26,154 nucleotides of DNA from an uncultured Oscillospiraceae bacterium. GTDB lineage: Bacteria; Bacillota; Clostridia; Oscillospirales; Oscillospiraceae. The first letter of the stretch is position 1. Each line of letters opens with the position of its first letter. The stretch covers positions 1-26,154 of the forward strand of contig CAKTQR010000033.1 in the NCBI GenBank assembly GCA_934597175.1, written 5' to 3'. The position numbers were made by a program, and so were the translations under genes. The notes under the pieces are model-generated. The model ran no database searches. It was not told the DNA's origin and was given only the letters and a program-made list of their open reading frames with translations. Shown piece by piece: positions 7,539 through 15,219 of this stretch.

Positions 7539-7581
7539 CTCCCCTTGGCTCACATACTCAATGTATATGTGCCAAGGGGAG
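7539..7581 (-). promoter_or_regulatory. Hairpin that pairs the spoIIID ribosome site
   Basis: On the minus strand CTCCCCTTGGC (7581-7571) pairs perfectly over 11 bp with GCCAAGGGGAG (7549-7539), which holds the spoIIID Shine-Dalgarno. An inner ACATA/TATGT stem extends it. No T-run follows, so it does not look like an intrinsic terminator. A sigma-E-like -10 candidate TATACATT (about 7567-7560) lies inside it, with a weak ATAT-type -35 near 7587. Confidence 0.65.
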
Positions 7582-7593
7582 CAGATATGAGCT

Positions 7594-8367
7594 TCAGTTA
7601 CCGCACTCGATGGAGATGCTGGTGAACAGGTCGAGGATATCCTCAACTTTGGTGTTTTTCTTTTTCTCGCCGTCGACATCGAGGACGATGTGTCCCTTAT
7701 CCATCATGATGAGCCTTGAGCCGTACTCAACGGCGTAGCGCAGGTTGTGCGTGACCATGATCGCAGTGAGCTTTTTCTCACGCACTATCTTATCCGTAAG
7801 CTCCATGATGATATCCGCCGTGTGAGGGTCGAGAGCCGCCGTGTGCTCGTCGAGTATTAGAAAGTCGAGCGGGGTCATCGTCGCCATTAAAAGAGCGACC
7901 GCCTGACGCTGACCGCCGGACAGCGAGCCCATTTTCACATTGAGCTTATCCTCAAGACCGAGACCGAGCGCCGAGAGCATCGCCTTGTAATCATCGATGC
8001 GCTTTTTTGAAACGCCCTTTCCGAGCCCGAAGTGCTTGCCCTTGTTGTCGGCAAGGGAGAGGTTTTCCAGAATGGTCATGTTCGGGCAAGTGCCCATGGA
8101 GGGATTTTGGTAAACACGGCCTATCTTTTTGTATCTAACGAAATCCTTCTGCTTGTTGATGCTTTCACCGCCGATGAGGCAGTCGCCGCTGTCTATGGGG
8201 ATAGAGCCGCAGATGATGTTGAGCATCGAGGTCTTGCCGCTGCCGTTGCTGCCGACGACGGAGACAAATTCGCCGTCCTTGACGGCAAGCTCGAAGTCCT
8301 TAAACAGGCACATTTCGGTGACCGTGCCGGGGTTATAGGTTTTTGAGATGTTTTTAAGCTCAAGCAC
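7594..8367 (-). CDS. trpZ: Tryptophan ABC transporter, ATP-binding protein
   Basis: This 257-residue ABC ATPase has Walker A GSNGSGKT (residues 39-46), the signature LSGGQR (149-154), Walker B LDFLILDE (167-174) and the switch histidine in VTHNLRYA. It powers uptake with the TrpY permease and the TrpX binding protein. It starts with GTG at 8367 after AAGGTGA, overlapping the permease gene by eight bases. Tryptophan specificity is not visible in this protein; it comes from the UGG specifier of the T-box at the head of the operon. The family also includes transporters annotated as branched-chain-like. Confidence 0.88.
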   Translation of the reverse strand: MLELKNISKTYNPGTVTEMCLFKDFELAVKDGEFVSVVGSNGSGKTSMLNIICGSIPIDSGDCLIGGESINKQKDFVRYKKIGRVYQNPSMGTCPNMTILENLSLADNKGKHFGLGKGVSKKRIDDYKAMLSALGLGLEDKLNVKMGSLSGGQRQAVALLMATMTPLDFLILDEHTAALDPHTADIIMELTDKIVREKKLTAIMVTHNLRYAVEYGSRLIMMDKGHIVLDVDGEKKKNTKVEDILDLFTSISIECGN

Positions 8368-9244
8368 TTTGCGTCACCTTGCCTTTCATGCCGCCGAGGA
8401 CCAAAATAATGAGGAACAGTACGGCGGTAACGAGCTTCAGCAGGTTTGCGGGCAGACCTGCGACGATAGCGATCTGAATACATGCCTTGTAAAGAATACT
8501 TCCTATGACAACGGCGGTAGTGCCCTTAACAAAATCGAGCTTCCTGAACAGCGTCGTGCCTATGATGACCGTTGCAAGACCGAACACCATCTGACCCGTG
8601 CCCATGGTGGCGGAGAAGCTGCGCTGCTCCTGACAGACTATTGCACCGGAAAGCGCAACGAGGGCGTTAGCCAGCACCAGACCGAGAATCTTCACACGGC
8701 CGTTATCCTTTGCAAGGCTCGTGACGAGGGCGGAGTTATCGCCGACGGCACGCAGCAGCATGCCGCTCTTGGTCTTGAGATACTCATCGAGCAGCAGCTT
8801 GAAGATAAGCGCAAGGATAAACGCAACGATGAGTTTGCGGTATATGAGAGATACCGAGCCGAACAGCAGCATCGTGGGCTGTGCGGTAAAGATAGTGTCG
8901 ATACCACGCTCGATCGAGAGATTAGAGCCGCCAATCTGAAGGTTTATCGAGAACAGGGCGGTCATCGTGATGATGCCTGCAAGCAGGTCTCTGACCTTTA
9001 AGCGTACATGGATAAGTCCCGTTGCAAGACCGGCAAGCGCACCGGCTGCCATGGCGATGAGCAGCGTGAGGTAGGGGTTAAAGCCCTTTACCAGCAGTAC
9101 CGCCGTCACCGCAGCACCGAGCGGGAACGAGCCGTCGACCGTGAGGTCGGGGAAGTCGAGTATTTTATATGTAATGTATATGCCGTATGACAGCAGGGCG
9201 TATATTAAGCCCTGCGTCACCGTGCCGATTATCATATCAAGCAT
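8360..9244 (-). CDS. trpY: Tryptophan ABC transporter, permease
   Basis: This 294-residue polytopic membrane protein belongs to the branched-chain/ribose type permease superfamily, with about eight to nine hydrophobic helices and the early segment 'DFPDLTVDGSFPLGAAV', typical of the TrpY/ABC_sub_bind-linked permeases. The ATG at 9244 has GGAG about 10 bases upstream. It lies 18 bases after trpX and overlaps trpZ, so the three genes form one transcript controlled by the T-box. Confidence 0.88.
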   Translation of the reverse strand: MLDMIIGTVTQGLIYALLSYGIYITYKILDFPDLTVDGSFPLGAAVTAVLLVKGFNPYLTLLIAMAAGALAGLATGLIHVRLKVRDLLAGIITMTALFSINLQIGGSNLSIERGIDTIFTAQPTMLLFGSVSLIYRKLIVAFILALIFKLLLDEYLKTKSGMLLRAVGDNSALVTSLAKDNGRVKILGLVLANALVALSGAIVCQEQRSFSATMGTGQMVFGLATVIIGTTLFRKLDFVKGTTAVVIGSILYKACIQIAIVAGLPANLLKLVTAVLFLIILVLGGMKGKVTQSA

Positions 9245-9262
9245 TTTTCAAAAGCTCCGATG

Positions 9263-10222
9263 TCAGTTTGCCTTGATCGCGGTATCTGCGATCGAGGAGG
9301 GGAGAGTCAGACCCATTTCCTTGAGTGCGGCGGAATTTACATAGTAGGAAAAGTCGGTAACGGACTTGTAGGGCATGGAGTCTGCGGTAGCCTCACCCTT
9401 GAGGACCTTTGCTGCCATCTCGCCGGTCATCTTGCCGAGCTCGACATAGTCGATGCCTGCGGAAGCGACGCAGCCTTTCTTTACCTGCTCGATCTCGCTG
9501 CCGTATACGGGGATGCCTGCTGCGTTGGTCTTTTCAAGAACGGAGGAGAGAACGCCGACGACATTGTTGTCGGTGAGGTTGTTGAGGCAATCTACGCCTT
9601 TGCTGATGAGGGTGTCAACAGCCTGAGTGACCTCTGCGCCTGCGGTGACACCGATAGCCTCGATTGTGAAGCCGTAGTTGGGTGCTTTCTCCTGGTACTC
9701 TGCGATGGTGGAAACGGAGTTTGCTTCGCTGGTGGTGTAGACAATGCCGATGGTCTTGGCGTCGGGCTGGATCGCACGGATCAGCTCGAGCTGAGCGTCA
9801 ACGGGGAGCTTGTCGGAAGTGCCGGTGATGTTGCCGCTGGTGAGCTTAGCCTGCTCGGGATCGCTTATTGCGGTGTAGATAACGGGGATATCCTTCTCCT
9901 CGGCGGCTGCGTAGCAGGCAACTGCGGACGGAGTTGCGATAGCGCACATGAGAGCAACATCCTTGGCTGCGAAGCTCTGGGCTATCTGATTGTCTATGTT
10001 GTCGTCGAAGCTTGCGTTCTGGTAGTCGATGACGAAGTCGGTGCCCTCAACGAGACCGGCGTCCTTAAGACCCTGAATAAAGCCTTCACGGCAGTTATCG
10101 AGCGAGGCGTGCTCGCCGTACTGGCAGATACCGATGACGGGAACGGAAGTTTCCTTAGCGCCGCATGCGCAGACGGAAAGGCAAAGAACAACAGCAAGAA
10201 TTATAGCAACAAACTTTTTCAT
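9263..10222 (-). CDS. trpX: Tryptophan ABC transporter, substrate-binding lipoprotein
   Basis: The 319-residue protein starts with a lipoprotein signal (MKKFVAIILAVVLCLSVCAC), with lipidation expected at the cysteine of VCAC-G. It continues as a periplasmic-binding-type fold of the ABC_sub_bind family ('VIGICQYGEHASLDNCREGF', 'YTAISDPEQAKL', 'VSTIAEYQEKAP'). A GTG extension to 10285 is open, but AGGAG at 10235-10231 and the signal peptide fix the ATG at 10222. It is first in trpXYZ. Specificity for tryptophan is taken from the T-box codon, not from binding residues. Confidence 0.9.
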   Translation of the reverse strand: MKKFVAIILAVVLCLSVCACGAKETSVPVIGICQYGEHASLDNCREGFIQGLKDAGLVEGTDFVIDYQNASFDDNIDNQIAQSFAAKDVALMCAIATPSAVACYAAAEEKDIPVIYTAISDPEQAKLTSGNITGTSDKLPVDAQLELIRAIQPDAKTIGIVYTTSEANSVSTIAEYQEKAPNYGFTIEAIGVTAGAEVTQAVDTLISKGVDCLNNLTDNNVVGVLSSVLEKTNAAGIPVYGSEIEQVKKGCVASAGIDYVELGKMTGEMAAKVLKGEATADSMPYKSVTDFSYYVNSAALKEMGLTLPSSIADTAIKAN

Positions 10223-10253
10223 GATTAAATCTCCTAATTTTTTGTTAAATGGT

Positions 10254-10310
10254 TTAGTGAGTCTTGTCGAAGCTGCGCCGGACACGCCATCGTTTTTTCA
10301 GTATAAACAT
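10254..10310 (-). CDS. Possible 18-residue leader peptide between T-box and trpX
   Basis: A short open frame starts with ATG at 10310, five bases after GGAGG (10320-10316), right behind the T-box terminator run. It encodes MFILKKRWRVRRSFDKTH: basic, with a single tryptophan codon (TGG) at position 8. Its stop lies 31 bases before trpX. The ribosome site is better than most in the window, yet the product resembles no known protein. It could be a true leader peptide, a translational enhancer for trpX, or chance. Confidence 0.45.
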   Translation of the reverse strand: MFILKKRWRVRRSFDKTH

Positions 10311-10320
10311 AACATCCTCC

Positions 10321-10598
10321 AAAAAACAAAAAGTCCCATACTTCCGAAGAAGTATGGGACAGAATAAACAAATTCTGCGGTGCCACCCAAATTGATGAAA
10401 AACTCATCCGCTTAACCTGCACTGACATGCAGCTCGTGACTGTAACGGGCACGCCCCGTCAACTACTACTAACGGATACATCCGCTTTCGGTTGCCCTCA
10501 TAAGTCCATTCAGCGTTTCTTTCACTGCCGTATTCCCAGCACTAACGGCTCTCTGTGAGTTTCCGAAAAGCTTACTACTCTTAATCATCGGTTTTGAT
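10321..10598 (-). promoter_or_regulatory. T-box riboswitch, tRNA-Trp specific (UGG specifier)
   Basis: The minus strand carries the T-box core TGGGTGGCACCGCAG (10389-10375). A terminator follows: an 11-bp stem (arms 10333-10343 and 10350-10360) and then a T-rich run (10332-10321). Upstream are the stem I landmarks AGTAGTAAG and AGAGAGC, and a specifier loop reading GAATGGA, where TGG (10508-10506) is the codon for tryptophan. The T-box variable base C after TGG pairs with the G discriminator expected of bacterial tRNA-Trp. Uncharged tRNA-Trp would stabilise the antiterminator and switch on trpXYZ. Confidence 0.95.
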
Positions 10599-10604
10599 GG
10601 ACGC

Positions 10605-10633
10605 AGTATAGCACTTTAAAACACTGTTGTCAA
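10605..10633 (-). promoter_or_regulatory. Promoter of the T-box/trpXYZ transcript
   Basis: TTGACA (10633-10628), a 17-base spacer and TATACT (10610-10605): an almost perfect sigma-A promoter. Transcription would start near 10598. Confidence 0.9.
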
Positions 10634-10715
10634 CACCAAATTTTAATTTTATGCACAAAAAGTTTTTCGAAAATATGTACAGTATGACGGTATTTTGCGT
10701 CAAAACCGAAAAAAC

Positions 10716-10744
10716 TTGAAGTCAGCAGGTAAAAATTATATAAT
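10716..10744 (+). promoter_or_regulatory. Promoter of the large secreted protein gene
   Basis: TTGAAG (10716-10721), a 17-base spacer and TATAAT (10739-10744), 44 bases before the ATG. Confidence 0.78.
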
Positions 10745-10788
10745 TACTCTGTCTTAGAATTAACATGCGCACATGGAGGAGGAACAAC

Positions 10789-13700
10789 ATGAAGAAAAGA
10801 CTGTTAAGTCTGGCGCTGGCACTTGTGATGGTGTTTTCGCTGCTGCCGATAAATGCGATGGCGGACAGCATATTTAAAGATACCATTATAACAAGTCAGC
10901 CGACCAGCGTCACGGTCCAAGCGGGGGAGAACGCCGTGTTTACCATCTCGGCTGTTAACACCGACGCCGGATCATCCCTTAAATATCTATGGTACGACAC
11001 GGGCAAGCTGTCGTCGTTCAGCAAAATTTTGCCTCCCGATGATTTTCGTGATCAGTTTAAGGATGCAAAGCTTGGCGAGGGAAAGACCCTTACCATATAC
11101 AATGCGCAGGAGAGCATGAGCATCTGCTGCGTCGTGTATTATGACGGAAGTGTCCTCGTTCGAGGAGTTGCACAGAGCAACACCGTAACGCTCACCGTCA
11201 GACCTGCATGTGCAAGCCATGTGCTGGGTCAAAATTTGTTCGAAGTCCCGGCGGTCGAGGCGACCTGCGCACATGAGGGCAATATCGCATATTACAGGTG
11301 CAATGTCTGCGGCCGCTGCTACACCGATGCAAACGCCGTTTACGAAACCACCGAGGATGCGTGCAAGCTCGCAAAGCTCACGACCCACAAAATGCCGCTT
11401 ACCTACCACGAGGCAACTGCCGGCACATGCGGCACGAGAAGCGTTGCCGAGTATTGGTCGTGCGACGAGTGCGGCGATGTCTTTAAGGACGAGGCCGGCA
11501 CTCTGCCCACCACGCTGACAAGCCTCAGACTCGAGGGCGAGAAAAACCCCAACAACCATCCTTCCGACAAGGTGACGCACGCCGACTATACCGCACCTAC
11601 CTGCTCGCAGAAGGGCAACCTTGAATACTGGTACTGCGCCGAGTGCAATACATACTTCAAAGACGCCCAGCTCAGAACGCAGTATGCAAAGCGCAGCGAT
11701 ACCGAGCTTGCAAAGGACGCAAGCAAGCATCCCGAGCTTATAGAGCATCCCTACACCGCCCCGACATGCGAGGGTAAAGGCAACCTGCCGTACTATGAGT
11801 GCACCGCCTGCGGCAATTACTACGCCAACGCCGACGGCACGGGCGAGTACAGCAAGAAAAGCGATGTGACCATCAGCGCCACCGGCCATAAGTTCACTTG
11901 GGTCGAGTTCACCGTAGAAGGCACTGCTTACCATGCGCAGGATTGTGCTAACTGCGGTATGAGACAATCCATAGGCACGCACTCCGGCGGCACGGCAAAC
12001 TGCCAGTCCCCGGCAGTCTGCACCACCTGCGGCCTTGCCTACGGCGAAAAAGACCCCAACAACCACGCAAACCGTGAGACCCGCAACGCAGTCGAAGCGA
12101 CCATCAACAGCGAAGGCTACAGCGGCGATATCTATTGCGCAGACTGCGGCGTGCTCATCGAGAAAGGTCACACGATCGAGAAGCTTTGCAGGCACACAGA
12201 CCCGAGCACCAATGTCGTCATCCACCACGATGCCGTTGAGGCGACCTGTGTCGACGCTGCCGACAAGCACCAGGGCAATGTCGAGTACTGGGAGTGCACC
12301 GAGTGCGGCAAGTACTGGACCGACAGCGAGCTTACGAACGAGGTCGCAAAGGACGATACCGTCGTTGCATATCAGCAGCACTATATAAAGAATGTCATCA
12401 CCGAGACCGCAAACTCCGACCTCCAGCAGTGGGGCGGCAACGGCAACGACCACTGGAAAGAGTGCAAATTCTGCGGCTATGTATATACCGACACCAAGAG
12501 CGCCCACAGCTTCGTCGAAAAGACCCACACCTGCCGCTCCGGCGACACCTGCCGTACCTGCGGCTACGACGACGGTCAGCGTGACCCGTATAACCACGAC
12601 GGCGGCACCGAGATAAGAAATGCCGCCGAGCCCACGCTGTTTAAGCCCGGCTACACCGGCGACACCTACTGCCTCGGCTGCGGCGCAAAGCTTGCCTCCG
12701 GTCATGAGTATTACAGCCCCTGCTCCGGCGGCTGCAAGAATCTCAAGAAGATAGAGGGCACGCCCGCCACCTGCACCGAGGATGGCACAAAGACCTATTA
12801 CGAGTGCACCAAGTGTCATAACTATTACATGGACGAAAAGGCAACCGTTCCGGCGACCGACGATAAGCTCGTCGACAAGTGCACCGGTCACGACCTTCAC
12901 CCGGCACTCAACCTCCTCGGCGATATAAACTACAAGCAGCTTCTTGACCTCATCGGCTCTGTAAACTACGGTCAGGTCATTCAGGGCATAATAAACGGCA
13001 CGATATCCATTGACGATGTTCTCAATAACCTGCATGTCAGAGACATCGACCATTGCAGCGACGATCAGTACCACTGGCTCGGCTGCCAGCGCTGCGGCAA
13101 GTCCATGGAGGACCTCAAGCCCGAGTTTGAAGAGCAGGGCATCTACATCAAGGATGTCTGGTACACCCTCGGCAAGAAGGAAGCCCACTCCGGCGGCGTT
13201 GCCACCTGCAAGGAAAGGGCAGTCTGCACCGAATGCGGCGACGCATACGGCTCGCTGGCTGACCACAGATACGGCGAGAACAATGTCTGCACCGTCTGCG
13301 GAAACACTCTGCCCGCATGCGCAGCCCCGACTTTGAACATCAGCACCACCAACGGTGTTGTCCTCTCGTGGAACTCCGTCGAGGGCGCAGCTTACTATCA
13401 GGTCTACCGCACCACCGGCAGCAACACCGAGTTTGAGAAGATAGCCACCGTCAGAGGCACTATCTATAACGACACCAATGTTGTCACCGGCACAAGATAC
13501 TACTACAAGGTCAGAGCCATCGGCACGAACGGCAGCTTCGGCGACTTCAGCTACGAAAAGGCCGCAAAGGTAAGGTGTCCCGCACCCGTTGTCACGGCAG
13601 GCAACAACGCCTCCTCCGGCAAGATCACGCTCAAGTGGAAGGCAGTCGACGGCGCAGCCAAGTACGAGGTCTACAGAGCAGGCACTGCAAACGGCACATA

Positions 13701-14385
13701 CACCAAGATGTTCACCACCACCTCCACCAGCTACACCAACACCTCCTCGTATGCAGGCTATACCTACTACTACAAGGTCAGGGCGATCACCGCAAACGAC
13801 GACAAGAGCGATTACAGCGCCGTCGTCAGCCGCACCTGTGACTGCGCAGCACCCGTCGTAAAGGGCGGAAACGATGCCGCCACCGGCTATGTCAGACTTT
13901 CGTGGAACGAGGTTTACGGCGCAGCAAAATATGAGATCTGGAGAGCAGACAGCAAGGACGGCACATACACGAAAATGTATACGACCGTTTACACCAGCTA
14001 TAAAAACACCTCCTCCAAGGCCGGCCGCACCTACTACTACAAGGTCAAGGCGATAGCCGAAAGAACGAGCTACGCAAACTCCGCCTTCAGCGCCGTTGTC
14101 GCCCGCACTTGTGACTGCGCAAGGCCGAATGTCAAGATCTCGCTTTCAAACGGCGACCCGAGACTTACCTGGTCTGCCGTCAGCGGAGCTGATAAGTACA
14201 TCATCTATCGTGCGACCAGCAAAAACGGCACTTATACCAGAATGTACACCACCGTGTACAAGTCCTATACCAATACCAGCGCAAAGTCCGGCACGACCTA
14301 TTACTACAAGGTCGTTGCAGTATCGAACATGAACTCCAATGCAAACTCTGCATACAGTAACATCGTCTCGATAAAAGCAAAATAA
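10789..14385 (+). CDS. Large secreted protein: Ig-like domain, 15 CxxC motifs, four FN3-like repeats
   Basis: A 1198-residue protein with a signal peptide (residues 1-24, MKKRLLSLALALVMVFSL then NAMA-DS). Next is an Ig-like domain (about 30-135, 'ITSQPTSVTVQAGENAVF'), followed by a long region (about 145-840) with 15 CxxC pairs (CNVC, CDEC, CAEC, CTAC and so on) set in YWxCxxCGxYY contexts. Four fibronectin-III-like repeats make up residues 844-1198. The ATG at 10789 follows GGAGGAGG (10775-10782). There is no LPxTG, no S-layer domain and no C-terminal membrane helix, so it is probably released or held by partners. The CxxC units could bind zinc or form disulfides. No catalytic domain is seen. 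A smaller relative lies at 23056. Function unknown; an adhesive or surface role is a guess. Confidence 0.88.
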   Translation: MKKRLLSLALALVMVFSLLPINAMADSIFKDTIITSQPTSVTVQAGENAVFTISAVNTDAGSSLKYLWYDTGKLSSFSKILPPDDFRDQFKDAKLGEGKTLTIYNAQESMSICCVVYYDGSVLVRGVAQSNTVTLTVRPACASHVLGQNLFEVPAVEATCAHEGNIAYYRCNVCGRCYTDANAVYETTEDACKLAKLTTHKMPLTYHEATAGTCGTRSVAEYWSCDECGDVFKDEAGTLPTTLTSLRLEGEKNPNNHPSDKVTHADYTAPTCSQKGNLEYWYCAECNTYFKDAQLRTQYAKRSDTELAKDASKHPELIEHPYTAPTCEGKGNLPYYECTACGNYYANADGTGEYSKKSDVTISATGHKFTWVEFTVEGTAYHAQDCANCGMRQSIGTHSGGTANCQSPAVCTTCGLAYGEKDPNNHANRETRNAVEATINSEGYSGDIYCADCGVLIEKGHTIEKLCRHTDPSTNVVIHHDAVEATCVDAADKHQGNVEYWECTECGKYWTDSELTNEVAKDDTVVAYQQHYIKNVITETANSDLQQWGGNGNDHWKECKFCGYVYTDTKSAHSFVEKTHTCRSGDTCRTCGYDDGQRDPYNHDGGTEIRNAAEPTLFKPGYTGDTYCLGCGAKLASGHEYYSPCSGGCKNLKKIEGTPATCTEDGTKTYYECTKCHNYYMDEKATVPATDDKLVDKCTGHDLHPALNLLGDINYKQLLDLIGSVNYGQVIQGIINGTISIDDVLNNLHVRDIDHCSDDQYHWLGCQRCGKSMEDLKPEFEEQGIYIKDVWYTLGKKEAHSGGVATCKERAVCTECGDAYGSLADHRYGENNVCTVCGNTLPACAAPTLNISTTNGVVLSWNSVEGAAYYQVYRTTGSNTEFEKIATVRGTIYNDTNVVTGTRYYYKVRAIGTNGSFGDFSYEKAAKVRCPAPVVTAGNNASSGKITLKWKAVDGAAKYEVYRAGTANGTYTKMFTTTSTSYTNTSSYAGYTYYYKVRAITANDDKSDYSAVVSRTCDCAAPVVKGGNDAATGYVRLSWNEVYGAAKYEIWRADSKDGTYTKMYTTVYTSYKNTSSKAGRTYYYKVKAIAERTSYANSAFSAVVARTCDCARPNVKISLSNGDPRLTWSAVSGADKYIIYRATSKNGTYTRMYTTVYKSYTNTSAKSGTTYYYKVVAVSNMNSNANSAYSNIVSIKAK
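13318..14382 (+). repeat. Four FN3-like tandem repeats in the large secreted protein
   Basis: Units begin at 13318, 13576, 13843 and 14116 (258, 267, 273 and 267 bases). Each starts with C-x-x-P and carries 'LxWxxVxGAxKYxxYR' and 'TYYYKVxAI'. Units 2-4 are closest to each other, and the first is the most diverged. Confidence 0.85.
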
Positions 14386-14389
14386 TTTC

Positions 14390-14421
14390 CGAAAAAGAGC
14401 TGCTTCGGCGGCTCTTTTTCG
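14390..14421 (+). terminator. Intrinsic terminator of the large secreted protein gene
   Basis: A 14-bp stem (14390-14403 with 14408-14421) closes on a TTCG tetraloop, with a T-run built into the right arm. Confidence 0.88.
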
Positions 14422-14439
14422 ATAATTTACTATATTTAC

Positions 14440-14468
14440 TTGCAAAAATTGTTCAGTAATGATAGAAT
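14440..14468 (+). promoter_or_regulatory. Promoter of the coiled-coil protein gene
   Basis: TTGCAA (14440-14445), a 17-base spacer and TAGAAT (14463-14468), 34 bases before the start. Confidence 0.65.
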
Positions 14469-14502
14469 GTAACGAATCTAAAAGGTTAAGGAGCTTTAAC
14501 GA

Positions 14503-14967
14503 ATGAAAAACGATTCAATGAATCTTTCCAAGAACGAAATGATGATGGTCATGCATGATCAGGAGCAGGAGATAGAGAGACTCAAGGTCAAGGTCAGCGA
14601 GCTTCAGGCCACCATTGACAGTTACGAGATAAAAGTTGAGGAGTCCGGCACGCTTGCCGAGGCTTCGGCGCAGATAAACAATCTCTTTGAGGCCGCCCAG
14701 GCTACCGTCGAGACCTATATCGACAACATCAAAAAGCGTGCCGAGAAGTCCGAGCAGATCCTTGCCGATGTCCGTAAGCAGGCCGAGGGCATCATCAGCG
14801 AGGCCGAGGCAGTCGCCCAGAAGCGCCTTGATGCCGCCGATGTTGAGATCGACGAGAAATGGGCAGTTATCGAAAGCCGCCTGCTGGTCATGTACGAGTC
14901 GCACAAGGGCCTTAAGGAGCTTGTCGAGTCCGGCATCTTCACCATCCCCGGCAAGGAGCACGAGTAA
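14503..14967 (+). CDS. Small coiled-coil cytoplasmic protein
   Basis: This 154-residue acidic protein is almost entirely predicted helix. Heptad-like stretches run from about residue 18 to 50 ('DQEQEIERLKVKVSELQATI') and 65-120 ('TVETYIDNIKKRAEKSEQIL'), and a short tail ends in IPGKEHE. There is no signal peptide or membrane helix. AAGGAG sits 10 bases before the ATG. Its overall style recalls DivIVA-like or cell-division scaffold proteins, but the DivIVA N-terminal motif is not present, so no family is assigned. It is monocistronic, with its own promoter and terminator. Confidence 0.78.
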   Translation: MKNDSMNLSKNEMMMVMHDQEQEIERLKVKVSELQATIDSYEIKVEESGTLAEASAQINNLFEAAQATVETYIDNIKKRAEKSEQILADVRKQAEGIISEAEAVAQKRLDAADVEIDEKWAVIESRLLVMYESHKGLKELVESGIFTIPGKEHE

Positions 14968-15005
14968 GCCTCCCCGTTTGCCGAAAAAGCAATAATGTCG
15001 TCATT

Positions 15006-15040
15006 AAAAACCGCTAAGTTTAAACGCTTAGCGGTTTTTT
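15006..15040 (+). terminator. Intrinsic terminator of the coiled-coil gene
   Basis: The stem CCGCTAAG (15011-15018) with CTTAGCGG (15027-15034) is flanked by A5 and T6, so it may act on both strands. Confidence 0.88.
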
Positions 15041-15125
15041 CTTTATACATTTTTAATTAAATGTCGTCAACATGCACAAAAAATTCTCACATGACTATAC
15101 AAATTAGAGAAAATGCATAAATTGA

Positions 15126-15154
15126 TTGAATTGAAATGACTGCAATGGTAAAAT
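15126..15154 (+). promoter_or_regulatory. Promoter of the 2-hydroxyacyl-CoA dehydratase operon
   Basis: TTGAAT (15126-15131), a 17-base spacer and TAAAAT (15149-15154). A 65-base leader separates it from the start codon. Confidence 0.65.
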
Positions 15155-15219
15155 ATTAACAAGCAATATTTTTACACGGTATTAATATGCTTGTATAAAA
15201 ACGAAACGGGGGAACATTG

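Noticed and set aside
9260..10228. 322-residue plus-strand frame opposite trpX
   Set aside because: It is opposite a lipoprotein gene with signal peptide, ribosome site and T-box. The plus frame has no start signal.
10987..13266. 759-residue open frame on the minus strand
   Set aside because: It lies entirely opposite the secreted CxxC protein. Its valine, alanine and cysteine bias mirrors the repeats, and it has no start signal.
13318..14382. FN3 repeats considered as a phage-type or nucleotide minisatellite array
   Set aside because: The units keep the reading frame and the FN3-like protein pattern while DNA diverges, which is expected of protein domains.
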